Source of the DNA: Sphingomonas sp. So64.6b
Lineage (GTDB): Bacteria > Pseudomonadota > Alphaproteobacteria > Sphingomonadales > Sphingomonadaceae
NCBI RefSeq assembly: GCF_014171475.1
Contig: NZ_CP048817.1
Coordinates: 2,418,001-2,482,000 of the forward strand
Length of the DNA stretch: 64,000 bases
Direction: 5' to 3'
The notes beneath the pieces were generated by a model, which did not search any database, had not been told where the DNA came from, and saw nothing but the letters and a program-made list of their open reading frames with translations. The position numbers and the translations under genes are program-made. Shown here piece by piece: positions 17,118-26,033 of this stretch (its first letter is position 1; every line of letters starts with the position of its first letter).

Positions 17118-18701
17118 CTATCGCACACCATCCAATCCCGGCCCGACATCCGCCACCGGCAGATATTTTGGCGCGATACGCGCCTTGCTCGCCTGCTCAT
17201 AGGCATAACCCGCGTTCAACACCGCCTGGTCGCCATGGGCCGTTGCGATAAACGATATGCCGACCGGCAATCCTTTCACCAGCCCCATCGGCACGGTGAG
17301 GTGCGGATACCCCGAGATCGCGGGCAATTCGCTGGCGCTCGGCCCGCTGAAATTGTCGCCCGACACGCTGTCGCTCAGCCAGGGCAGGCCATAGGTCGGT
17401 GCGACGATGATCGTCGCCCTGGCGGTCTTGAGAATCGCATCGATCCCCTCCGCGCCGGCCAGCCGTAGCGATTTGGCGCGCGCACCGAGATATTCCGCGT
17501 CGGCAAGACCCCGTGTCTTTGCCGCAATCAGGAACGTCTCCTGCGCAAAGAACGGCATTTCGGCCGATGTGTTCGCCTCGTTAAAGGCGATGACCTGATC
17601 GAGCGTGCGTGTCTTCACGCTTCCCGGTGTCGAAGCGAGATAGGCGTCAAGATCGGCCTTGAGTTCGCTATGGAGCACATCGCCTTCGGCCTGACCCATG
17701 CCGTCGAGCTTGGGCTGTTCCGCGTCGACCAACACCGCGCCGACCTTTTTCAGCACCAGCAGTTCGGCCTCGTATTTCGCCTTGAGCGCCGCCGGCATAT
17801 CGGGGCGCAAGACGGCAATCCGTACGCCTTGCAGGCCATCAACCGAGAGCGTTTTGGCATAGTCGCGGACATATTTGCCGGCGTCCGTAGTCGCCGGATC
17901 GGCCGGGTCGGCGGCGACCATCGCGGAAAACAGGATCGCCACGTCGCGCACGCTGCGCGCCATCGGGCCGGGCGTATCCTGGCTATGACTGATCGGCACG
18001 ACATGGGTGCGACTGACCAAGCCGACCGTCGGCTTCAACCCGGCAAGGCCGTTCATCGATGCTGGGCAGGCGACCGATCCATCGGTTTCGGTGCCGAGCG
18101 CGGCCGCCGCGAAACTCGCCGCGATCGCCGCACCCGATCCGCTCGACGATCCGCAGGCGGTGCGGTCAAGCGCATAAGGGTTGCGCACCAGTCCGCCGAT
18201 CGCGCTCCAGCCGCTGATCGAGCTGGACGAGCGGATATTGGCCCATTCGCTGAGGTTGGTCTTGCCCAGGATCACCGCGCCCCCTTTGCGCAACTCGGCG
18301 ACTACCGGTGCGTCGCGGTGCGTAACATTGTCCTTGAGCGCGAGGCTGCCCGCCGTGGTGGCGATCGGATCGAGCGTCTCGATATTGTCCTTGATCAGGA
18401 TTGGAATGCCGTCGAGCGGGCCGAGCCGCTTCCCCGCCTTGCGCCGCGCATCGCTCGCGCGAGCCTGGGCCAGCGCATCGGGATTAAGCGCGATCACCGC
18501 GCGCAAAGTCGGACCGGTACGATCCATCGCCGCGACCCGCGCGAGATAGGCTCGGGTGATCGCCTCGCTCGAAGCGCGTCCCTTGGCCATGGCAGCCTGG
18601 AGTTCGGGGATCGAGCGTTCCTCGACCAATGGCGCGGTCTGGGCGGAAAGCGGTGCAGCCAGCGCAGCGACGGCAAGCAAGGTGAGATGGAAAACGCGCA
18701 T
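17118..18701 (-). CDS. Secreted amidase (amidase-signature family)
   Basis: 527 residues from the ATG at 18701; GGGGG lies 4 nt upstream in the mRNA and the signal peptide MRVFHLTLLAVAALAAPLSA follows. The frame is open up to 18917, but that part overlaps the RNA terminator upstream. The Ser-cisSer-Lys triad is visible: Lys104 (ILIKDNIET), the cis-Ser in CGSSSGSG at about 184-190, and the nucleophile Ser209 (GTETDGSV). It hydrolyses amide bonds in the periplasm; the substrate is unknown. It lies 160 nt downstream of the structured RNA locus on the same strand, so that locus could be its leader. Confidence 0.9.
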   Translation of the reverse strand: MRVFHLTLLAVAALAAPLSAQTAPLVEERSIPELQAAMAKGRASSEAITRAYLARVAAMDRTGPTLRAVIALNPDALAQARASDARRKAGKRLGPLDGIPILIKDNIETLDPIATTAGSLALKDNVTHRDAPVVAELRKGGAVILGKTNLSEWANIRSSSSISGWSAIGGLVRNPYALDRTACGSSSGSGAAIAASFAAAALGTETDGSVACPASMNGLAGLKPTVGLVSRTHVVPISHSQDTPGPMARSVRDVAILFSAMVAADPADPATTDAGKYVRDYAKTLSVDGLQGVRIAVLRPDMPAALKAKYEAELLVLKKVGAVLVDAEQPKLDGMGQAEGDVLHSELKADLDAYLASTPGSVKTRTLDQVIAFNEANTSAEMPFFAQETFLIAAKTRGLADAEYLGARAKSLRLAGAEGIDAILKTARATIIVAPTYGLPWLSDSVSGDNFSGPSASELPAISGYPHLTVPMGLVKGLPVGISFIATAHGDQAVLNAGYAYEQASKARIAPKYLPVADVGPGLDGVR

Positions 18702-19024
18702 GATGCCCCCAATCGTCATGCCGAATCCGTTTCGGCATCTACTATGCCGCAAGAATTGCGGACGATGATCATATGGCGAGTGTGCGGGACGGTGGCGGCC
18801 GGGACAAGCCTGTCTCGAGCGAAGTCGAAAGGCCGGCTGACGAACTGAATTGGCGGAGCCCAAAAATGAAAAGAGGCTGCCGGGGGCCTGTTCGGCACCC
18901 CGGCAACCTCCTGACATGGTCAGCGGCCGGAAGCTCCAGCTTGGGAGACCATGCGAACCGCTAAGCTCCGATAGACGGCGACGTTGATTGGGGGAAAATA
19001 CCCCCCGCCGTCATCCCAAAAAGC
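18702..19024 (-). other. Gene-free stretch upstream of the amidase, mostly structured RNA
   Basis: No protein-coding signal. From the amidase side it holds about 150 nt of unassigned sequence, then, on the minus strand, a terminator, a CATGGTC/GACCATG stem and a GACGGCG/CGCCGTC stem that form the 3' part of the small-ORF RNA. Confidence 0.6.
18861..18910 (-). terminator. Rho-independent terminator of the small-ORF RNA
   Basis: On the minus strand GAGGTTGCCGGGG pairs with CCCCGGCAGCCTC (one G-U pair) around an 11-nt loop, followed by TTTTCATTTTTG. The orientation is clear because the T-tract occurs only on the minus strand. Confidence 0.8.
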
Positions 19025-19081
19025 CTAGCGGCGCGTCCCCCGAACGAACTGAACCGACCCCATTGCTGAACCATGAGACAT
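19025..19081 (-). CDS. 18-residue small ORF with extended consensus Shine-Dalgarno
   Basis: ATG at 19081, TAG at 19027-19025, product MSHGSAMGSVQFVRGTRR. It is preceded at ideal spacing by AAAGGAGGTGATCC, which is complementary to at least 13 nt of the 3' tail of 16S rRNA, far more than any other gene here. The peptide is polar with a basic end and no recognised domain. It may be a genuine small protein, a leader peptide whose translation sets the folding of the following stems, or a ribosome-binding decoy. Which of these applies is inference. Confidence 0.5.
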   Translation of the reverse strand: MSHGSAMGSVQFVRGTRR

Positions 19082-19135
19082 CGGATCACCTCCTTTCGCT
19101 TGTTGAAACGGCGCACCCTGCTTGGGTACGCCCTC

Positions 19136-19172
19136 TATGTGAATCATCCGAATCACATATACAAGTCTTGTA
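19136..19172. promoter_or_regulatory. Two adjacent dyads, probable regulated promoter of the small-ORF RNA
   Basis: Dyad A (19136-19159) has 10-bp arms TATGTGAATC and GAATCACATA with one mismatch and a 4-nt spacer, resembling Crp/Fnr-type TGTGA half-sites but with wider spacing. Dyad B (19160-19172) is the perfect TACAAGTCTTGTA. On the minus strand TTGTAT and ACATAG fall 18 nt apart across dyad A, a plausible -35/-10 pair leading into the 5' hairpin. Confidence 0.5.
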
Positions 19173-19262
19173 ATTCATTCTGTTTTCGACGAATCTCTTT
19201 CGTCGCCGAAATCGGCCGGATGCGTTTCGCTGAGCGGATCAGGATGCGCCCGCTCTCCATCC

Positions 19263-19411
19263 TCAATGCCGCTTGAAATATTGCACGTCGCGTTCGTGCT
19301 TTTCCGCCGCCGCGCGCGTGTCGCACGTGCCGAGATTGCGGCGCTTGCCGGTCTTCTCGTCGTCTTCTGCGAATAGAGCCGATCCTCGCCGGACTTCAGC
19401 TTGCGGATCAT
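19263..19411 (-). pseudogene. Frameshifted 50-codon small basic protein gene
   Basis: From the ATG at 19411 (with a GAGGAGG ribosome site) the frame gives MIRKLKSGEDRLYSQK and then derails. The following frame gives DEKTGKRRNLGTCDTRAAAE and ends in QYFKRH. Together these rebuild a compact protein widespread in sphingomonads and rhizobia (MIRKL.SGEYRLYSRKK..KTGKRRNLGTF.TR..AEKHER..QYFKRH). The span is 149 nt, one short of 50 codons, so a single base is missing at about 19362-19368. Either the gene was recently inactivated or the base was missed in sequencing. Function of the intact family is unknown. Confidence 0.75.
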
Positions 19412-19476
19412 CGTTTCGCCTCCTCTCGCGCCATAACGCGCGAAGCGAACAGCATTTCCCCGCCAAGCACGGACCC

Positions 19477-20010
19477 TTAGCGGCGGCAATCCTCGGTCAC
19501 GCGGAGGATTTCAGGCCAGGCCGGCACGACCAAAGTCGGAAAACCGGCTTGCTGCACGACGAAGCGGCCACGACTGAAACCCATTGCGTCGAGCAAGCTG
19601 TCACGCGGCGCCAGCGGCGCGGCGAGCCAGGCCGGCGTGCCATTGGTCTGGGTCGTATTGAGCGTGCGCATCACCGTCGAGGTGCGGATCGTGATCGGTA
19701 CCGCGCCGGTCGCGGTTCCGGCGCGTGCGAGATAGACCGCACCGGCATCACGGTCGCAGCGCAGGCTCAGCACTGCATCGGCGCCGGGCACGCCGTACAG
19801 CGCGATGGAGCCGCGTGCATCCTGACGATAGGTCCAGTCGCCGGGCGTCACCGGCCAGTCGCGCCAGTCGCTGCCGAGCGGTACGGGCGTCGGCATTGGC
19901 GCAGGGGTCTGGACCGGCACGGGGCGGGGAATCGGGCGTGGTGCGGGCGTGGGTGGGCCTACGCAGCTGCTCAGTACGACGAGCAGGGCGAGGATGGGAA
20001 GCGAACGCAT
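19477..20010 (-). CDS. Proline-rich lipoprotein, hypothetical (AprI/Inh-like possible)
   Basis: 177 residues. The N terminus MRSLPILALLVVLSSCVG is a lipoprotein signal with lipobox LSSC. A Pro-rich spacer (about 19-45) leads to a compact beta-rich domain starting DWRDWPVTPGDWTYRQDARGSIALYG and ending EDCRR. Two cysteines (RCDR, EDCR) could form a disulfide in the periplasm. The pattern is typical of conserved sphingomonad lipoproteins without assigned function; resemblance to protease-inhibitor beta-barrels is only an impression. Divergent from the transporter gene. Confidence 0.65.
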   Translation of the reverse strand: MRSLPILALLVVLSSCVGPPTPAPRPIPRPVPVQTPAPMPTPVPLGSDWRDWPVTPGDWTYRQDARGSIALYGVPGADAVLSLRCDRDAGAVYLARAGTATGAVPITIRTSTVMRTLNTTQTNGTPAWLAAPLAPRDSLLDAMGFSRGRFVVQQAGFPTLVVPAWPEILRVTEDCRR

Positions 20011-20115
20011 GGCCTTCTATGGGCGAAGCCTGCGGTACGCTCAACCATGCTAACGACAATTTCCTTGCGCGGATGCGGCGGGATGGACGACGTAGCGGAC
20101 CAGGGGAGGCCAGAC

Positions 20116-21390
20116 ATGGCATTGGATGCGAAGCGACTGAAATCGATCATCGGCGGATCGGCCGGCAATCTCGTCGAATGGTACGACTGGTACGCCTATA
20201 CCGCGATGAGCATCTATTTCGCCGCGACCTTCTTTCCCAAGGGCGACCAGACGGCGCAATTTCTCAACACCGCCGCCGTATTCGCGGTCGGCTTCCTGAT
20301 GCGGCCGATCGGCGCGTGGATCATGGGCCGTTATGCCGACAATCATGGGCGCAAGGCCGGGCTGGCATTGTCGGTCGGGTTGATGTGCGCCGGATCGCTG
20401 ATGATCGCACTGACCCCCGGCTATGCGACGATCGGCGTTGCCGCGCCCGCGATCCTGGTGATCGCCCGGATGATCCAGGGGCTGTCGGTCGGCGGCGAAT
20501 ATGGCGCCAGCGCGACCTATCTGTCGGAAATGGCGACGCGGGACCGGCGCGGTTTCTGGTCGAGCTTCCAATATGTCACGCTGATCGGCGGACAGCTGAC
20601 CGCGCTCGGCGTCACGTTGATCCTCCAGGCGTTGCTCAGCGAGGCAGCGATGGAGGCATGGGGCTGGCGCGTCGCCTTCTTCCTCGGCGCGGCGCTGGCG
20701 CTCGGCGTCTATATCCTGCGCCGCCGGCTCTCCGAGACGGCTTCGTTCGAGGCGCTCGCGAAGGATCGGCCGAAATCCGGCGCGCTGGCGCTGTGGCGCG
20801 CGCATCCGCGCGAGTTCCTGATCGTCGCCGCGATCACCGCCGGCGGCAGCTTGGCCTTCTATGCCTACACAACGTACATGCAGAAATTCCTGGTCAACAC
20901 GACGGGCTTCGACAAGCAGACATCGACGCTGATCATGACCGCGGCGCTGATCGTGTTCATGTGCATCCAGCCGCTGTTTGGGCACCTTGCCGACCGGCAT
21001 GGACGCAAGCCCTATCTACTGCTGTTCGGCGTTGGCGGTATGGCGGTGTCGGTGCCGATATTCCATGCCCTCGCAGCGGCCAGCACCCCGCTGGTCGCGT
21101 TCGGGCTGATCCTGATTCCGCTGACCCTGCTGTCGGCCTACACCTCGATCAGTGCGCTGATCAAAGCGGAACTGTTCCCGGCACATATTCGCGCACTGGG
21201 CGTCGCCCTGCCTTATGCGATCGGCAATGCCGCGTTCGGCGGGACCGCGGAATTCGTCGCGCTCTGGTTCAAATCGGAAGGGGTCGAGGCAGGCTTCTAT
21301 TGGTATGTCACGATCATCATCGGCCTCGCCACGATCGGTTTCCTGATGCTGCCCGAAACAAAGCGCACCAGCCTGATCGAGGAAGACTAG
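20116..21390 (+). CDS. MHS-family MFS transporter (alpha-ketoglutarate/dicarboxylate permease-like)
   Basis: 424 residues from the ATG at 20116, with GGGGAGG at 20103-20109; the much longer open frame upstream is antisense to the lipoprotein. Twelve transmembrane helices. Metabolite:H+ symporter motifs are present: GNLVEWYDWYAYT in helix 1, GRYADNHGRKAG in the first loop, GLSVGGEYGASATYLSEMA in helix 4-5, and a second loop GHLADRHGRKP. Sequence style is closest to KgtP-like carriers, which take up 2-oxoglutarate or similar acids with protons. The substrate is inferred from family only. Confidence 0.9.
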   Translation: MALDAKRLKSIIGGSAGNLVEWYDWYAYTAMSIYFAATFFPKGDQTAQFLNTAAVFAVGFLMRPIGAWIMGRYADNHGRKAGLALSVGLMCAGSLMIALTPGYATIGVAAPAILVIARMIQGLSVGGEYGASATYLSEMATRDRRGFWSSFQYVTLIGGQLTALGVTLILQALLSEAAMEAWGWRVAFFLGAALALGVYILRRRLSETASFEALAKDRPKSGALALWRAHPREFLIVAAITAGGSLAFYAYTTYMQKFLVNTTGFDKQTSTLIMTAALIVFMCIQPLFGHLADRHGRKPYLLLFGVGGMAVSVPIFHALAAASTPLVAFGLILIPLTLLSAYTSISALIKAELFPAHIRALGVALPYAIGNAAFGGTAEFVALWFKSEGVEAGFYWYVTIIIGLATIGFLMLPETKRTSLIEED

Positions 21391-21391
21391 G

Positions 21392-21411
21392 AACCTCACC
21401 GCCATGAGGTT
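21392..21411. other. Short 7-bp hairpin after the transporter
   Basis: AACCTCA and TGAGGTT are separated by 6 nt, starting 1 nt after the stop, and are followed by TGTTTCGG. A weak terminator or a spacer hairpin before the PRC-barrel gene. Confidence 0.35.
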
Positions 21412-21441
21412 GTTTCGGCAACGACACCAAAAGGAAATCCG

Positions 21442-21831
21442 ATGTCCAAAGCGTCAGACGAACCGACCCAGTTGCTGATCCAGTCGAACAAGGTCGACGT
21501 GATGCCAGTGCGCAGCCGCGACGGCGACAAGATCGGTTCCGTTTACGCCTTCATGATCAACAAGCGCAGCGGCCAGGCGGTTTATGCCGTGCTGACGATC
21601 GGTGGCTTCCTGGGAATGGGCAAAGCCTATTACCCCCTGCCCTTCGGTCTGCTCTCGTTCGATGCCGTCGCCGACACGTATATCGTGACGATCGACCGCC
21701 GCGTACTCGAAGGCGGCCCAAGCTGGGCGGCGAACGCGCCGGTGTTCGACCAGGCTTATGCCGACCGGGTGGCAAGCTATTATGGCGTCGGCAAGGAAGA
21801 CCTGTCGCTCGGCGTCTCGGCGTCGATCTGA
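21442..21831 (+). CDS. PRC-barrel domain protein
   Basis: 129 residues with AAAGGA upstream of the ATG. The PRC-barrel fold is visible: the first strands VDVMPVRSRDGDKIGSVYAFMINKRSGQAVYAVLTIGGFLGMGKAYYPLPFGLL, then LSFDAVADTYIVTIDRRVLEGGPSW. This layout matches the stand-alone PRC-barrel proteins of Alphaproteobacteria that are often induced by stress and have no defined partner. It is cytoplasmic (no signal). It lies 50 nt after the transporter, possibly in the same transcript. Confidence 0.85.
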   Translation: MSKASDEPTQLLIQSNKVDVMPVRSRDGDKIGSVYAFMINKRSGQAVYAVLTIGGFLGMGKAYYPLPFGLLSFDAVADTYIVTIDRRVLEGGPSWAANAPVFDQAYADRVASYYGVGKEDLSLGVSASI

Positions 21832-21852
21832 GCGATATCGCTCCCGGCTGCC

Positions 21853-22329
21853 TTATCTTGCTCGACAAGCTTTCACGAAGCGTGAAATGAGCGGGCTGGC
21901 CGGCACTTGCTTGCGCCAGCCCTTCGCACCCGAAAACACAATCTCGTTTCGCGCGGCTGCGAGCCGGTCGGCAAGCTGCTCGATCGCATCACCACGCTCC
22001 GATTGTTCGCCAGGCAAGATGAACAGACTGTTGGCGGTCTCACCACCCTGCACGTCAAATGTAACCCGCCAAGCGTCTATCTGAAGGTCAAAGCTTTGGA
22101 TATCATCCGGGCGGCCGCTGTTGGTGAGGAAGAACGCGGGCTGGCGCTCATTGCATATGCCGACGAACACGGCATTCGATCCGTCGCCAATTCCGTAAGT
22201 AAGGCGCAATAGGCCGGGTTTGGTATCGTCGAAATACCATCCTCGTTCAGGCACCTCATGCGCGCGGGATATCGCGGAGCGATCACACGCTGAAAGCGCT
22301 AAAAGACCGAGAATGACGGCAGCCCTCAA
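21853..22329 (-). CDS. Hypothetical lipoprotein coupled to uvrB
   Basis: 158 residues from a TTG start at 22329 that shares bases with the uvrB stop codon (TTGA). The N terminus [18 protein letters not shown] is a lipoprotein signal with lipobox LSAC. The mature part is beta-rich with two further cysteines (GICNER, VKACRAR). It carries no recognised domain. Overlap with uvrB implies translational coupling on a shared mRNA, though a functional link to DNA repair is not obvious. Confidence 0.6.
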   Translation of the reverse strand: MRAAVILGLLALSACDRSAISRAHEVPERGWYFDDTKPGLLRLTYGIGDGSNAVFVGICNERQPAFFLTNSGRPDDIQSFDLQIDAWRVTFDVQGGETANSLFILPGEQSERGDAIEQLADRLAAARNEIVFSGAKGWRKQVPASPLISRFVKACRAR

Positions 22330-24524
22330 GAGCGCCGCCCGCCCCCGCCCATCCGCATCTTTTGGCTCTTGCCGTAGCGCGTCTTGCGCGTGCCCGGCTT
22401 GCCCTCGTTCGAGCGGCCCATCATCGGTGCTTTCCGCTGATCGACCGGCAGACCGAGCTCTTCCTGCTCCAACTGGCGGATCTCGTCGCGCAGGCGGCCG
22501 GCAGTTTCGAATTCCAGATCGGCTGCGGCGGCGCGCATCTGCTTTTCCAGGTCCTCAATATAGGCGCGGAGGTTATGCCCAACCATGTGCGGCCGGTCTT
22601 CGTCGATCTCGATCGTGACCTGGTCGCGCTGCGACACATCCTTGATAATGTCGCCGATATTGCGGCGGATGGTCTGCGGCGTGATGCCATGCTCTTCATT
22701 ATAGGCGAGCTGCTTCTCACGCCGGCGCCCGGTCTCGTTCATCGCCCGCTCCATCGAGCCGGTGATGCGGTCGGCATAGAGGATCACGCGGCCATCGACG
22801 TTACGCGCGGCGCGACCGATCGTCTGGATCAGCGAGGTTTCGGAGCGCAGGAATCCTTCCTTATCGGCATCGAGGATCGCGACCAGCCCGCATTCGGGAA
22901 TATCGAGCCCTTCACGGAGCAAGTTGATACCTACCAGCACATCATAGACCCCAAGCCTAAGATCGCGGATCAGCTCGATTCTTTCCAACGTCTCGACGTC
23001 CGAATGCATGTAGCGGACCTTGAGTCCCGCCTCGTGCATGAACTCGGTCAGATCCTCGGCCATGCGCTTGGTCAAGGTCGTCACCAGCGTGCGATAGCCG
23101 GCCTCGGCGGTCTTCTTCGCCTCGACGATCAGGTCCTGGACCTGTTCCTCGACCGGCTTGATCTCGATCGGCGGGTCGATCAGTCCGGTCGGGCGGATCA
23201 CCTGTTCGGCGAAAACGCCGCCAGTCTGCTCCATTTCCCAGCCGCCCGGCGTCGCCGAGACATAGGTGGTTTGCGGCCGCATCGCTTCCCATTCGTTGAA
23301 GCGCAGCGGGCGGTTGTCGATCGCGCTGGGCAAACGAAAGCCATATTCGGCAAGCGTCAGCTTGCGGCGGTGATCGCCGCGCGACATGCCGTTGATCTGG
23401 CCGATCGTGACGTGGCTTTCATCGACGAATAACAAGGCATTATCGGGTAGATATTCAAACAAGGTGGGAGGAGGCTCGCCCGGCATCCGTCCGGTCAGGA
23501 AGCGCGAATAATTCTCGATCCCTGCGCAAGAGCCAGTCGCGGCGATCATCTCGAGATCGAAATTGGTACGTTGTTCGAGCCGCTGCGCCTCGAGCAGTTT
23601 CCCTTCGGGCACCAATTCCTTGAGCCGCTCCGCGAGCTCGAACTTGATCGCCTCCATCGCCTGTTTCAGCGTCGGCCCCGGCGTTACATAGTGCGAGTTG
23701 GCGTAGACCCGGACATAGTCGAGGCTAGCGACCTTCTTGCCGGTCAGCGGGTCGAACTCGACGATCTCCTCGATATCGTCACCGAAGAAGGACACGCGCC
23801 ACGCAGTGTCCTCATAATGCGACGGGAAGATTTCGAGATTGTCTCCCTTCACGCGGAAATTGCCGCGCTGGAACGCCGCGTCGTTGCGCTTGTATTGCAG
23901 TGCGACAAGCTTGCGCACGATCTCACGCTGATCGACCGACTGCCCCTTCTTGAGGTCGAAAATCATCGCCGAATAGGTCTCGACCGAGCCGATGCCATAG
24001 AGGCACGATACCGAGGCGACGATGATCACATCGTCGCGTTCGAGCAGCGACCGGGTTGCGGCATGGCGCATCCGGTCGATCGATTCGTTGGTCGAGCTTT
24101 CCTTCTCGATGTACGTGTCCGAGCGCGCGACATAGGCCTCGGGCTGGTAATAGTCGTAATAGCTGACGAAATATTCGACCGCGTTTTCAGGGAAGAACGA
24201 TTTGAACTCGCCATAAAGCTGGGCGGCGAGGATCTTGTTCGGCGCGAGGATTAGCGCGGGGCGCTGCACCGCTTCGATCACCTTGGCCATGGTGAAGGTC
24301 TTGCCCGAACCGGTAACGCCGAGCAGCACCTGGTCGCGCTCACCCGCCTGGGTCTGTTCGACCAGTTCGGCGATCGCGGTCGGCTGATCGCCGGAGGGCG
24401 TATATTCGCTGACCAGCTTGAACGCCTTGCCGCCCTCCACCTTGGGCGGGCGCGCGGGACGATGCGGGATGAAACTCTGCCCGGTTTCGGGCTCGTCGAG
24501 ACTGGTGCGAATCTGAATTGCCAT
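22326..24524 (-). CDS. uvrB: Excinuclease ABC subunit B
   Basis: 732 residues from the ATG at 24524 ([12 protein letters not shown]). The damage-verifying helicase of nucleotide excision repair; receives DNA from UvrA2 and recruits UvrC. Seen: Walker [13 protein letters not shown], the beta-hairpin region [20 protein letters not shown], the DEAD-like LLFVDESHV, motif [11 protein letters not shown], and the C-terminal UVR domain ([28 protein letters not shown]). A basic Gly/Arg-rich tail ([13 protein letters not shown]) follows. Full family length with a short N-terminal extension. No LexA-like box is obvious upstream. Confidence 0.97.
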   Translation of the reverse strand: MAIQIRTSLDEPETGQSFIPHRPARPPKVEGGKAFKLVSEYTPSGDQPTAIAELVEQTQAGERDQVLLGVTGSGKTFTMAKVIEAVQRPALILAPNKILAAQLYGEFKSFFPENAVEYFVSYYDYYQPEAYVARSDTYIEKESSTNESIDRMRHAATRSLLERDDVIIVASVSCLYGIGSVETYSAMIFDLKKGQSVDQREIVRKLVALQYKRNDAAFQRGNFRVKGDNLEIFPSHYEDTAWRVSFFGDDIEEIVEFDPLTGKKVASLDYVRVYANSHYVTPGPTLKQAMEAIKFELAERLKELVPEGKLLEAQRLEQRTNFDLEMIAATGSCAGIENYSRFLTGRMPGEPPPTLFEYLPDNALLFVDESHVTIGQINGMSRGDHRRKLTLAEYGFRLPSAIDNRPLRFNEWEAMRPQTTYVSATPGGWEMEQTGGVFAEQVIRPTGLIDPPIEIKPVEEQVQDLIVEAKKTAEAGYRTLVTTLTKRMAEDLTEFMHEAGLKVRYMHSDVETLERIELIRDLRLGVYDVLVGINLLREGLDIPECGLVAILDADKEGFLRSETSLIQTIGRAARNVDGRVILYADRITGSMERAMNETGRRREKQLAYNEEHGITPQTIRRNIGDIIKDVSQRDQVTIEIDEDRPHMVGHNLRAYIEDLEKQMRAAAADLEFETAGRLRDEIRQLEQEELGLPVDQRKAPMMGRSNEGKPGTRKTRYGKSQKMRMGGGGRRS

Positions 24525-24686
24525 GGGGCGAATATGGGGTCGCAAGCGGCGCTCGGCAACGCGCTCGTTGCCGATGATATGCGAACCTTTCGCGAACGTC
24601 GGATCAACGCTTTTGCCTAAAAAAGCTATTGCGACTTACTCGCATTATCGATAGCTGCGCTTTTGTCGTCGAGCAGGAGATCAGCC

Positions 24687-25121
24687 ATGTACCGTTTCAT
24701 CGATCGTCCGCTGACTCAGCTCGACGACGACATGGCGTTCCTCGTCGCGGCAATGCGAATATGGGTCGAGGCGTCGTCAGCGGGCCGCTGCTCCTGCGCC
24801 GCGCTGCGCATGCCGTTCGCGAAACAGGGCGTGGTGGAGGCGCTGCCGGACTTCGGCATGGCAATGGCGGCGCTCAACATCGACGGACTCGCACAACTGC
24901 GCTTCGCACCGCCTGGCCATGCGCTGGTCGCTGACGATGAGGCACGGCTGCTCGCCCTGTTCTCGGCCTGCCGCGCGGCCGATGCGGCGCTGCTGCGGCG
25001 TCATGCCGCCGGACTGGTCGCGGAGGATGCCGTCCTCTGCCTGATGCTCGCAGTCGAACGGGTCGGCACCGTCTTCCCCATCCCCGCCCTTCCCCATCGC
25101 AGAGACGACACACGATCATGA
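24687..25121 (+). CDS. Conserved hypothetical protein coupled to ferredoxin-NADP reductase
   Basis: 144 residues from the ATG at 24687 (GGAGA 12 nt upstream). Mostly helical, cytoplasmic, with two Cys in SAGRCSCAAL and one each in SACRAAD and AVLCLML. The ORF ends in an ATGA overlap with the reductase start, so the two are co-translated. I do not recognise the family. The coupling suggests a role in the same redox or NADPH-related process. Confidence 0.7.
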   Translation: MYRFIDRPLTQLDDDMAFLVAAMRIWVEASSAGRCSCAALRMPFAKQGVVEALPDFGMAMAALNIDGLAQLRFAPPGHALVADDEARLLALFSACRAADAALLRRHAAGLVAEDAVLCLMLAVERVGTVFPIPALPHRRDDTRS

Positions 25122-25933
25122 ACATGTACGTCCGCACGCCCCAGCTTATCCCCGATCACCCGGCCTTCGCGACCAGCGACGTGCGCTGGGTGCGGCACTG
25201 GAACGAGCATCTGTTCAGCTTCGCGATCGAGCGGCCGGCCAGTTTCCGCTTCCGTTCCGGCGAGTTCGTAATGATCGGCCTGCCGGGCGAAGCACGCCCG
25301 CTGATGCGCGCCTATTCGATTGCCAGCCCAGCCTATGCCGATGAGCTGGAATTCCTGTCGATCAAGGTGCCGGATGGCCCATTGACCGGGCGGCTGCAGA
25401 CGATCCATGCCGGCGACCAGGTCTATCTCGGCCGCAAGCCGACCGGGACCTTGGTGTGCGACGCACTGCTTCCGGGCAGCCGGCTGTTCCTGTTCTCTAC
25501 CGGCACGGGACTGGCGCCGTTTCTCAGCCTGGCGCGCGACCCGGACCTCTATGATCGCTTTGCGCAGGTCGTTCTGGTGCACTGTGTGCGGCGAGTCAGC
25601 GACCTCGCCTATCGTGACGAACTGACCGCGCAACTGGCGGGAGATCCGTTGGTCGGCGATCAGGCACTGCTGCAATTCCACTATATCCCGACCTGCACTC
25701 GCGAAGCCTTCCACACCGCCGGGCGGATCGATGGCTTGATCGACAATGGCATTTTGTTCGGCCCGCCGATCGGCGGTCCGCGCGCGCTCGACCCGGCGAC
25801 CGATCGAGTGATGCTGTGCGGCAGCACCGGGATGATCCGCAACCTTGGTGCGATGCTCGAATCGATCGGCTTCGACGAGGGATCGAACGCCAATCCAGGC
25901 CGCTTCGTGATCGAACGCGCCTTCGTCGACTGA
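25118..25933 (+). CDS. fpr: Ferredoxin/flavodoxin-NADP+ reductase (bacterial subclass)
   Basis: 271 residues. Moves electrons between NADPH and ferredoxin or flavodoxin. The FAD-binding motif RAYSIASP lies at about 65-72, the NADP-binding loop FSTGTGLAPFLSL at about 126-138, and the C terminus FVIERAFVD matches the subclass I bacterial reductases (Azotobacter/Rhodobacter type) rather than plastid ones. Start ATG overlaps the previous stop. It probably supports Fe-S assembly or oxidative-stress responses; the partner ferredoxin is not in the window. Confidence 0.92.
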   Translation: MNMYVRTPQLIPDHPAFATSDVRWVRHWNEHLFSFAIERPASFRFRSGEFVMIGLPGEARPLMRAYSIASPAYADELEFLSIKVPDGPLTGRLQTIHAGDQVYLGRKPTGTLVCDALLPGSRLFLFSTGTGLAPFLSLARDPDLYDRFAQVVLVHCVRRVSDLAYRDELTAQLAGDPLVGDQALLQFHYIPTCTREAFHTAGRIDGLIDNGILFGPPIGGPRALDPATDRVMLCGSTGMIRNLGAMLESIGFDEGSNANPGRFVIERAFVD

Positions 25934-26033
25934 TCTCGCCGCCATCGCCACGCGAGGGCGACAAGCTTTTCGCAACCGACTCGACACCCAAACCGCATCC
26001 GCTACGCTGCTCGCCTGCTCGGGGGAGAAAATA

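Larger units (their letters stand above)
18861..19135 (-). ncRNA. Candidate structured transcript carrying an 18-codon ORF (5' hairpin, ORF, two stems, terminator)
   Basis: Reading the minus strand: a 9-bp hairpin (19132-19110, one G-U); a very strong Shine-Dalgarno and an 18-codon ORF; a composite stem with outer arms GACGGCG/CGCCGTC and inner GGGGG/CCCCC (19012-18974); a stem CATGGTC/GACCATG enclosing AAGC/GCTT (18953-18915); then a terminator. The ordered, non-overlapping structures argue for a real transcript of about 270 nt. It might be an independent dual-function RNA or an attenuating leader of the amidase. No Rfam family is recognised. Confidence 0.5.

Noticed and set aside
19081..19097. 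Remnant of a 16S rRNA 3' end (GGATCACCTCCTTTC on the plus strand)
   Set aside because: No further rRNA similarity flanks it. The minus strand reads as an ideal Shine-Dalgarno followed by an ATG at the right spacing.
19273..20115. Long upstream extension of the MHS transporter frame
   Set aside because: It is antisense to the Pro-rich lipoprotein gene and precedes the GGGGAGG ribosome site at 20103.
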